Source: Candidatus Eisenbacteria bacterium
GTDB taxonomy: Bacteria > Eisenbacteria > RBG-16-71-46 > JACRLI01
Length of the DNA stretch: 64,000 nt
Direction of reading: 5' to 3'
NCBI GenBank assembly: GCA_016235265.1
Contig: JACRLI010000007.1
Coordinates: 124,001 to 188,000 of the forward strand
Shown here: piece after piece, positions 58,608 through 64,000 of the stretch
Layout of the letters: every line of letters begins with the position of its first letter
How positions within the stretch are numbered: the first letter of the stretch is position 1
The notes under the pieces: generated by a model
Told to the model about the DNA's origin: nothing
What the model saw: only the letters and a program-made list of their open reading frames with translations
The model's database searches: none
Translations under genes and position numbers: made by a program

Positions 58608-59582
58608 ATGGCGGCCACGACCTACCTGGAAGCCATCCGCCAGGCGATGTGGGAGGAGATGGAGGCCGACCCGCGGGTGTTCTGCATCGGCGAGGACATC
58701 GGCATGTACGGCGGCGCGTTCCGCGTCACCGCCGGCTTCCTGGAGAAGTTCGGCCCCGGGCGCGTGGTGGACACGCCCATCGCCGAGTCGCAGATCGTGG
58801 GCAGCGCCATCGGCGCGGCCCTGATGGGCATGCGCCCGGTGGTGGAGATGCAGTTCATGGACTTCGTCTCCTGCGGCTTCGACCAGATCACCCAGTTCGC
58901 GGCCACCAACCGGTACCGCTGGAACGTGCCGTGCCCCATCGTGGTGCGCGGGCCCTCCGGCGGCGGGGTGCACGGCGGCCCGTTCCACTCGCAGAACAAC
59001 GAGATGTGGTTCGCGCAGACGCCCGGCCTCAAGGTGGTATGCCCGGCCACGGCCTACGACGCCAAGGGCCTGATGAAGGCCGCCATGCGCGACGACGACC
59101 CGGTGCTCTACTTCGAGCACAAGTACCTCTACCGCCGCATCAAGGAGGAACTGCCCTCGCACGATTTCACCGTGCCCATCGGCAAGGCCGAGGTGCGCCG
59201 TCCCGGGCACAGCATCACGCTGGTCACCTACGCGGCGATGCTCTACACCGCGCTGGAAGCGGCCGAGGTGCTCAAGCACGACGGCATCGAACTGGAAGTG
59301 ATCGACCTGCGCACCATCAGCCCGCTGGACAGCGACCGCGTGGTGGAGAGCATCAAGAAGACGCACCGCGTGATCATCCTCCACGAGGACCAACGGTTCG
59401 GCGGCATCGGCGGCGAGCTCAGCGCGCGCATCGCCGAGGACGCTCTCGAGTACCTGGACGCGCCCATCCGCCGGATCACGCCGCCGGACACGCACGTCCC
59501 GTATTCGCCACCGCTCGAGGAGGCGTTTCTGCCGAACGCGAAGGATGTCGTCTACGTCGCCCGCCAGCTGGCGCGGTATTGA
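58608..59582 (+). CDS. pdhB: 2-oxoacid dehydrogenase E1 beta subunit
   Basis: The 324-residue transketolase-like partner of E1 alpha. Motifs: YLEAIRQAMWEEMEADPRVF, GEDIGMYGGAFRVTAGFLEK, VVDTPIAESQIVGSAIGAAL, RPVVEMQFMDFVSCGFDQI, GPSGGGVHGGPFHSQNNEMW (split here), and the C-terminal domain DLRTISPLDSDRVVESIKKT with HEDQRFGGIGGE. The start is one base after the E1 alpha stop region (TGACATG), so the two are coupled. The complex decarboxylates the oxoacid and loads the acyl group onto E2. Confidence 0.95.
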   Translation: MAATTYLEAIRQAMWEEMEADPRVFCIGEDIGMYGGAFRVTAGFLEKFGPGRVVDTPIAESQIVGSAIGAALMGMRPVVEMQFMDFVSCGFDQITQFAATNRYRWNVPCPIVVRGPSGGGVHGGPFHSQNNEMWFAQTPGLKVVCPATAYDAKGLMKAAMRDDDPVLYFEHKYLYRRIKEELPSHDFTVPIGKAEVRRPGHSITLVTYAAMLYTALEAAEVLKHDGIELEVIDLRTISPLDSDRVVESIKKTHRVIILHEDQRFGGIGGELSARIAEDALEYLDAPIRRITPPDTHVPYSPPLEEAFLPNAKDVVYVARQLARY

Positions 59583-59597
59583 GGAGAACGCAGCCCT

Positions 59598-61016
59598 ATG
59601 AGCACGAAGATCGTCATGCCGCAGATGGGCGAGTCCATCGCCGAAGGCACGATCACCAAGTGGCTGAAGAAGGTCGGCGACAAGGTGGAGCGCGACGAGC
59701 CGCTGTTCGAGATCTCCACCGACAAGGTGGACTCGGTGATCCCCGCGCCCGCCGGCGGCGTGCTGCTGAGCATCGCGGTGCAGGAGGGCGAGACCGTCGA
59801 GATCAACACCGAGGTGGGGCTCATCGGCGAAGCCGGTGAGGCGGCCGGAGCCGCGCCGGCGAAGGCTGCCGCGCCTGCGCCCGCTGCCGCGGCCGCTGCG
59901 CCCGCTGCGCCCGCTGCGTCCGCTGCGTCCGCCGCGGCCGCTGCGCCAGCTGCGCCCGCGGCCACCGCACTGGTCGCCGCTGCGCCCACCGCGCCCCGGC
60001 CCGCGGCCGGCCCCGTGACGCAGAAGCGCGACGAGGGCGGTCGCGTGCTCACCTCGCCGCTGGTCCGCAACATGGCCAAGGAGCAAGGGGTGGACCTGGC
60101 GCAGGTGCCCGGCACCGGTTACCAGAACCGCGTGACGAAGGAGGACGTGGAGCGCTTCGTGAAGAGCGGGGCGCCCGCCGCCGCGGCGTTGGCCGCCGGC
60201 CCGGTCGCCGCTGCGCCTGCCGCGGCCGCGCGTCCCGCCGCCACGGCTGCCGCCGGCGCCCACGCCGCCGCGGGCTCCTATACCGCGTTCGAAGTGCCGG
60301 TGACGCCGCTGCCGGGCGACGTGTGGGAGCCGCTGAACCACGTGCAGAAGCGCATGGCCGACCACATGTGGCGCGCCAAGCAGCTCATCCCGCACGTCAC
60401 CACGGTGTTCGAGTTCGACGTCACCAGGATCGTGGAGATCCGCAATCGCGAGAAGAAGCGCTTCGAGGCCGAGACCGGCACCAAGCTCACCTACATGCCC
60501 TTCTTCGCCAAGGCGGTGGTGGAAGCCCTGAAGAAGATGCCGCTCATGAACGCCTCGCTGCAGGGCGACCAGATCGTCTACCACCGCGAGGTCAACCTGG
60601 GCATCGCCGTGGCGCTGGACTGGGGCCTGATCGTGCCGGTGGTGCGCAACGCCGAGGAGAAGTCGTTCCTGGGCCTGGCGCGCTCCATCGCCGACCTGGC
60701 GACGCGCGCGCGCGGCAAGCAGCTCAAGCCCGAAGAGATCATGGGCGGCACGTTCAATATCACCAACCCCGGTGTGTTCGGCAGCCTGTTCGGAACGCCG
60801 ATCATCGCGCCGCCGCAGTCCGGCATCCTGGACCTGGGAGCGATCAAGAAGCGCCCGGTGGTGGTGGAGAGCGAGGCCGGCGACTCCATCGCCATCCGCC
60901 ACATGCAGTACGTGGCCGTGGCCTTCGACCACCGCATCATGGGCGGCGCCGAGGCGGACAAGTTCATGAACCTGATCAGGGAGCGGATCGAAGGCTGGAG
61001 CGAGTCGATCTACTAG
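59598..61016 (+). CDS. 2-oxoacid dehydrogenase E2 acyltransferase with altered HxxxDG motif
   Basis: A 472-residue protein: a lipoyl domain (1-78; PQMGESIAEGTITKWLKKVG, lipoyl Lys43 in STDKVDSV), an Ala/Pro-rich hinge (about 80-140), a subunit-binding domain (about 150-188; TSPLVRNMAKEQGVDLAQVP), a second Ala-rich hinge, and the catalytic domain (about 235-472; WEPLNHVQKRMADHMWRAK, TFNITNPGVFGSLFGTPII). The active-site motif, normally DHRxxDG, reads DHRIMGG (444-450): His445 is kept but Asp is Gly449. One lipoyl domain and this hinge length suit a pyruvate or branched-chain complex. Confidence 0.92.
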   Translation: MSTKIVMPQMGESIAEGTITKWLKKVGDKVERDEPLFEISTDKVDSVIPAPAGGVLLSIAVQEGETVEINTEVGLIGEAGEAAGAAPAKAAAPAPAAAAAAPAAPAASAASAAAAAPAAPAATALVAAAPTAPRPAAGPVTQKRDEGGRVLTSPLVRNMAKEQGVDLAQVPGTGYQNRVTKEDVERFVKSGAPAAAALAAGPVAAAPAAAARPAATAAAGAHAAAGSYTAFEVPVTPLPGDVWEPLNHVQKRMADHMWRAKQLIPHVTTVFEFDVTRIVEIRNREKKRFEAETGTKLTYMPFFAKAVVEALKKMPLMNASLQGDQIVYHREVNLGIAVALDWGLIVPVVRNAEEKSFLGLARSIADLATRARGKQLKPEEIMGGTFNITNPGVFGSLFGTPIIAPPQSGILDLGAIKKRPVVVESEAGDSIAIRHMQYVAVAFDHRIMGGAEADKFMNLIRERIEGWSESIY

Positions 61017-61019
61017 CAC

Positions 61020-61039
61020 GGCAGGCATTCATGCCTGCC
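61020..61039. terminator. Perfect 9-bp hairpin between E2 and lipA
   Basis: GGCAGGCAT-TC-ATGCCTGCC is a perfect inverted repeat four bases after the E2 stop. It has no T-tract, so it is more likely an mRNA-stability or processing element, or a copy of a dispersed palindromic repeat, than a true terminator; it could lower lipA expression relative to E2. Confidence 0.5.
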
Positions 61040-61058
61040 CCGCGACGATAGGACTGCA

Positions 61059-61985
61059 ATGGCAACCACGATCCAGATCGAGACCCCGGATACCCCGGAA
61101 GCGCCCCGACAACGCCGGCCCGAGTGGCTCAAGGTCTCCGTCCCCGGGGGCGAGGGCTACACGCGGGTGATGGACCTGGTGAAGACCCACCGGCTCCACA
61201 CCGTGTGCCAGAGCGCGCGTTGCCCCAACATCGGCGAGTGCTGGGGGCGGGGCACGGCCACGTTCATGATCCTGGGCGAGGTGTGCACGCGGCACTGCCG
61301 CTTCTGCTCGGTGATCAGCGGCCGGCCGGAAGGCTACGACCTGGACGAGGCGGAGCGCGTGAGCGACGCCATCGAGCGGCTGAAGCTGCGCCACGTGGTG
61401 GTGACCAGCGTCACCCGCGACGACCTCAAGGACCACGGCTCCGAGGTGTACCGGCGCATGATCGTGCGCGTGCGCGAGAAGAGTCCCGGGACCAGCGTGG
61501 AGCTGCTGATCCCCGACTTCCGCGGCCACCGCGAGCCGCTGGAGCGCGTGCTCTCCGCGTTCCCCGACATCCTGGGCCACAACGTGGAGACCGTGCCGCG
61601 ACTGTACCGGCGCGTGCGCCCCGGCACGCAGTATCCGCGCTCGCTGGGCGTGCTGAAGATGTCGAAGGAGATCGCGCCCGCCGTGAGGACCAAGACCGCG
61701 CTCATGGTCGGCCTGGGAGAAGAGCCCGAGGAGGTGAAGCAGGTGATGCGCGACGCCCGCGGGCACGGCGTGGACATCTTCACCATCGGGCAGTACCTCC
61801 AACCCACGAAGGACCACCTCCCGGTGGAGCGCTTCGTCCATCCCGACGAGTTCCGCATGTACAGGGAGTTCGGGCTGCGCGAGCTGGGGTTCCGGCATGT
61901 CGTGTCCGGACCGCTGGTGCGCTCGAGCTACCGGGCGGAGGAGCAGGCGGAGGTGGCGGGGACGGCGGGGGAGATGCCGGTGTAG
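61059..61985 (+). CDS. lipA: Lipoyl synthase (radical SAM)
   Basis: The 308-residue enzyme inserts two sulfurs into the octanoyl group on E2. Both iron-sulfur cluster motifs are present: auxiliary cluster VCQSARCPNIGECW (CX4CX5C) and radical SAM cluster CTRHCRFC (CX3CX2C), followed by EAERVSDAIERLKLRHVVVT, GHNVETVPRLYRRVRPG, KTALMVGLGEEPEEV and the C-terminal serine region VRSSYRAEE that caps the auxiliary cluster. It lies 42 bases after E2, beyond a hairpin. With LipB it completes lipoyl cofactor assembly for this operon's complex. Confidence 0.97.
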   Translation: MATTIQIETPDTPEAPRQRRPEWLKVSVPGGEGYTRVMDLVKTHRLHTVCQSARCPNIGECWGRGTATFMILGEVCTRHCRFCSVISGRPEGYDLDEAERVSDAIERLKLRHVVVTSVTRDDLKDHGSEVYRRMIVRVREKSPGTSVELLIPDFRGHREPLERVLSAFPDILGHNVETVPRLYRRVRPGTQYPRSLGVLKMSKEIAPAVRTKTALMVGLGEEPEEVKQVMRDARGHGVDIFTIGQYLQPTKDHLPVERFVHPDEFRMYREFGLRELGFRHVVSGPLVRSSYRAEEQAEVAGTAGEMPV

Positions 61986-62064
61986 CGGCGCGTCTCGATT
62001 CCCGCCTCTCGCTTTCCGCCTCTCGCTTCCCGCGCCTTGCTCCCCGCGTCCTGCTGCCCGCCCC

Positions 62065-62451
62065 CTACGTCTTCTTCTGTACCCGGAAATTCACCGTGCC
62101 GCTGGCGTCCTGGTAGGTCACGCGGATGGTCCACGTGCCCGCGGTGTCCGCCGTGGTCTCGAACGTCCCATTTTCCGCAAGCGAACGCGAGTAGACCTGC
62201 CTGCCGTCGTGCAGCAGCGTGAGCGTCATGGTCCCGCCCGTGACCGAGGTGGCCTGGTTCACCACGGCCACCGGTCCCGTGACCGTCCACGCGTACTCCA
62301 GCACGCCGGTGTAGCCTTTCACGTTGCTCACCTGGTATTCGAAACTGTCCGTGTTGTTGTGGACCTGGGGCTGGATTCCGGGGGAGTTGCAGCCGCAGAG
62401 GATCAGGGCGAGGGCAGGCAGGAGCATGCAGATGCGGGCGAAGCGGGTCAT
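62065..62451 (-). CDS. Small lipoprotein with one Ig-like domain
   Basis: The 128-residue product starts MTRFARICMLLPALALILCG and has a lipobox (LILCGC; one of the two cysteines would be lipidated). The mature part is a single beta-sandwich of about 100 residues (SFEYQVSNVKGYTGVLEYAW, GTMTLTLLHDGRQVYSRSLA, GTWTIRVTYQDASGTVNFRV). GGAGGAG lies six bases before ATG 62451, which decides the start. No family is recognised. It is convergent with lipA across a pyrimidine-rich 79-base gap. Confidence 0.75.
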   Translation of the reverse strand: MTRFARICMLLPALALILCGCNSPGIQPQVHNNTDSFEYQVSNVKGYTGVLEYAWTVTGPVAVVNQATSVTGGTMTLTLLHDGRQVYSRSLAENGTFETTADTAGTWTIRVTYQDASGTVNFRVQKKT

Positions 62452-62602
62452 GGATGGCTCCTCCAAGGTCTGCGGGCGAAGTCACGGGGGGTTGCTTGGG
62501 GGTTCACTCAAGGCTGGCAGTTGGGGGAGAGGGCGTCAAGCCCGGCGCGCGGCGAGTCAATCCAGGCCGACTCCGGAAGCGCGCTGATGGGAGGCGTGTC
62601 GC

Positions 62603-63202
62603 TCATTCCGAGCCGTAGCGGTAGTGCCCGGTGATGGGGTAGGCAAACAGAACGTCCTCCACCTCGGGTCCGCGGCCGATGTTGTGCACCACCATGGGGA
62701 CCCCCGCACGGGAGTTCTGGTCAGTCACGATACCTATGTGCGGCAGGTTGCCCGGCAGCCTCCAGGTCACCAGGTCCCCAGCGCGGTACGCACGGGCCGC
62801 GTGTGTAATCGGGAGTTCGGCACCCGCGCGACGAAAGAACGTCTGTAGATTCGGCACGCGGCGATGGTCGATGTTCGAGTCCGAAGCTCTGAGTCCCCAG
62901 AGCCGTGGGTACGAATCGAAGGCGAGCTGCATGTCCTCGTGGACCTTCACCTGGAGGTCGATACCGAGCTTTCTGTAGGCCCGGACGATGAGGTCGGTAC
63001 AGACACCGACGGTCTCGGGCACGTCCCCGCCGGGATAGTCGATTCGGCGATAGGTGCCGTCGTAGCTGACGGTGGCGCTCGTCTGGGCGACCGCGGCGGC
63101 AACCAACCGTTGCGCCTGTGCCTCCGTCAACGAGCGCCCGTGACCCAGCGCGGGTGCGGCCATGAGAAGGAAGGCCGTCGCGCAGTACCTGATCACCCTC
63201 AC
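62603..63202 (-). CDS. DUF1287-family exported protein
   Basis: A 199-residue protein with a signal peptide (YCATAFLLMAAPALGHG) and the DUF1287 pattern: TVSYDGTYRRIDYPGGDVPE, GVCTDLIVRAYRKLGIDLQ (candidate catalytic Cys in GVCTD), SNIDHRRVPNLQTFF (conserved HRRVPN), GDLVTWRLPGNLPHIGIVTD with a candidate His, and VHNIGRGPEVEDVLF. The Cys-His arrangement resembles NlpC/P60-type amidases, so a cell-wall or amide-cleaving role is likely but unproven. GTG 63202 with GAGAGGGA upstream is preferred over the TTG at 63229. Bases 63203-63408 hold nothing that I recognise. Confidence 0.86.
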   Translation of the reverse strand: MRVIRYCATAFLLMAAPALGHGRSLTEAQAQRLVAAAVAQTSATVSYDGTYRRIDYPGGDVPETVGVCTDLIVRAYRKLGIDLQVKVHEDMQLAFDSYPRLWGLRASDSNIDHRRVPNLQTFFRRAGAELPITHAARAYRAGDLVTWRLPGNLPHIGIVTDQNSRAGVPMVVHNIGRGPEVEDVLFAYPITGHYRYGSE

Positions 63203-63408
63203 TCGGGAGTCCCTCTCAGTTCCGCTCAACGAGAATCCGTTCGCCCTTGGTCAGAAGTTCGGCCGCCCAGTCCAATCCGATCGCTCCCGGTACTCATCCA
63301 CCGCAAGCCCTTTGCGAAGCTGGGCCGGCGTGCCGGCTCCCCGGGGATGTTCCCGGCCCGCCGGTCTGGGACATGAATCCGGACCTCGCCACGAGCGTCA
63401 GGCTGTCG

Positions 63409-64000
63409 TCAGCCGCCATCCGGTACGCCGTCGAAGAAGTCAATGAGCCCGGTCTCCAGCGAGTACTCCGCGCCTACGACGAGGAGCCCCTCCTTCTGGA
63501 TCAACTGCTCGAGGATTTCGGATCCGTGGCGCAGGTGGTTTGCCGAGACGCGGACATTGGCACGCACGGCATGCCTCACCAGGGCATCCGCGTCGTGCCT
63601 GAGGTCCGTCGCCAGCAGCGCCTCTACGGATGGCCGAACGCGGTCCACGATCGACCGCAGATTCCGCGACTGTCCGTCCGACGGCTGCTGAAGTTCTTCC
63701 AGGGTAGCCAGAACAGCCCCGCACTGGGAATGCCCCAATACCACCACGAGCCGTGTGCCGAACCGAGCTGCGGCGAACTCGACGCTGCCGACTTGCGAAG
63801 AAGCGACGATGTTCCCGGCAACCCGGATGACGAACAGGTCGCCCAGGCCCTGGTCGAACACGATCTCCGCCGGCACCCGCGAGTCGGAACACCCGAGAAT
63901 GATCGCGAATGGCTCCTGGCCCCCGGCCAGCTCGTTGCGACGGCTCTGGCTCGCGAACGTGGCGCCGGTCAACTGGCCAGACGCGAAGCGGCGGTTCCCC
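63409..64000 (-). CDS. Beta-carbonic anhydrase, 5' end cut by the window edge
   Basis: The frame is open to base 64000; the visible 196 residues begin GNRRFASGQLTGATFAS, which matches the usual N-terminal GNxRF motif, so only a few codons are missing. Zinc ligands are visible: Cys in AIILGCSDSRVPAE (with the catalytic Asp-Arg pair) and His/Cys in VVLGHSQCGAVLA. VIRVAGNIV and GSVEFAAARFG are also typical. It hydrates carbon dioxide to bicarbonate. The C-terminus (AEYSLETGLIDFFDG) is as expected for the short bacterial type. Confidence 0.94.
   Translation of the reverse strand, partial: GNRRFASGQLTGATFASQSRRNELAGGQEPFAIILGCSDSRVPAEIVFDQGLGDLFVIRVAGNIVASSQVGSVEFAAARFGTRLVVVLGHSQCGAVLATLEELQQPSDGQSRNLRSIVDRVRPSVEALLATDLRHDADALVRHAVRANVRVSANHLRHGSEILEQLIQKEGLLVVGAEYSLETGLIDFFDGVPDGG

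Overview
The window is very GC-rich, gene-dense bacterial chromosome. I see no rRNA, tRNA, CRISPR array or intact mobile element. Three large secreted proteins and one gene remnant end in a FlgD/Ig-like C-terminal sorting domain (NPT/NP..G, D..GR.VR.L, PaGvY, then a basic residue and a hydrophobic end). DUF5916, DUF4159 and DUF4175 genes and a SpoIIE-type phosphatase are also present. Together these suggest a diderm related to the FCB group, most like Candidatus Eisenbacteria. That placement rests on gene content recalled from memory, not on a computed phylogeny.

Layout, bases 1-29,000: the start of pdxH runs off the left edge. It is followed by a degenerate YibQ-type deacetylase and a small membrane protein. 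An accessory patch (2,219-4,640) of lower GC holds IS3 and IS5 transposase remnants, a secreted TIG protein and an orphan sorting domain. Then come dinB-like/pdxJ, a porin/secreted protein/Fur group, secD-secF, a DUF2007 protein and a methyltransferase. A 1,083-residue secreted GH57-like enzyme points the other way. A plus-strand run carries DUF4159, PhzF-like, DUF4175, TPR, an unknown conserved exported protein, DUF2231 and a gamma-glutamylcyclotransferase. It meets a soluble Ser/Thr kinase with TPRs.

Bases 28,700-40,200: a probable zinc-uptake group (small His/Cys exported protein, outer-membrane protein, ZnuA-like, ZnuB-like, no ATPase gene) is followed by a DUF5916 outer-membrane protein, folP, a helical-repeat protein, cdaA (c-di-AMP synthase) and a SpoIIE-type phosphatase. 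Bases 40,200-50,200 on the minus strand form a tightly overlapping eight-gene operon: three glycosyltransferases, an outer-membrane barrel, a PQQ-type propeller with sorting domain, a lipoprotein, an ABC exporter and an APH-like kinase. I read it as an undescribed envelope-glycan assembly/export system and it is my main candidate for novelty.

Bases 50,500-64,000: a frame-broken MFS transporter, a secreted alpha/beta hydrolase, and a XRE/ImmA-like regulator divergent from a complete 2-oxoacid dehydrogenase plus lipoylation operon (lpd, lipB, E1 alpha, E1 beta, E2, lipA). E1-E3 use the lipoyl cofactor that LipB and LipA make, so enzyme and cofactor supply are co-expressed. The right edge has a small lipoprotein, a DUF1287 protein and the 5'-truncated beta-carbonic anhydrase gene. 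Several genes have a -10 hexamer only 5-9 bases before the start codon, suggesting leaderless mRNAs; others have strong Shine-Dalgarno sites, three of them in front of TTG starts.
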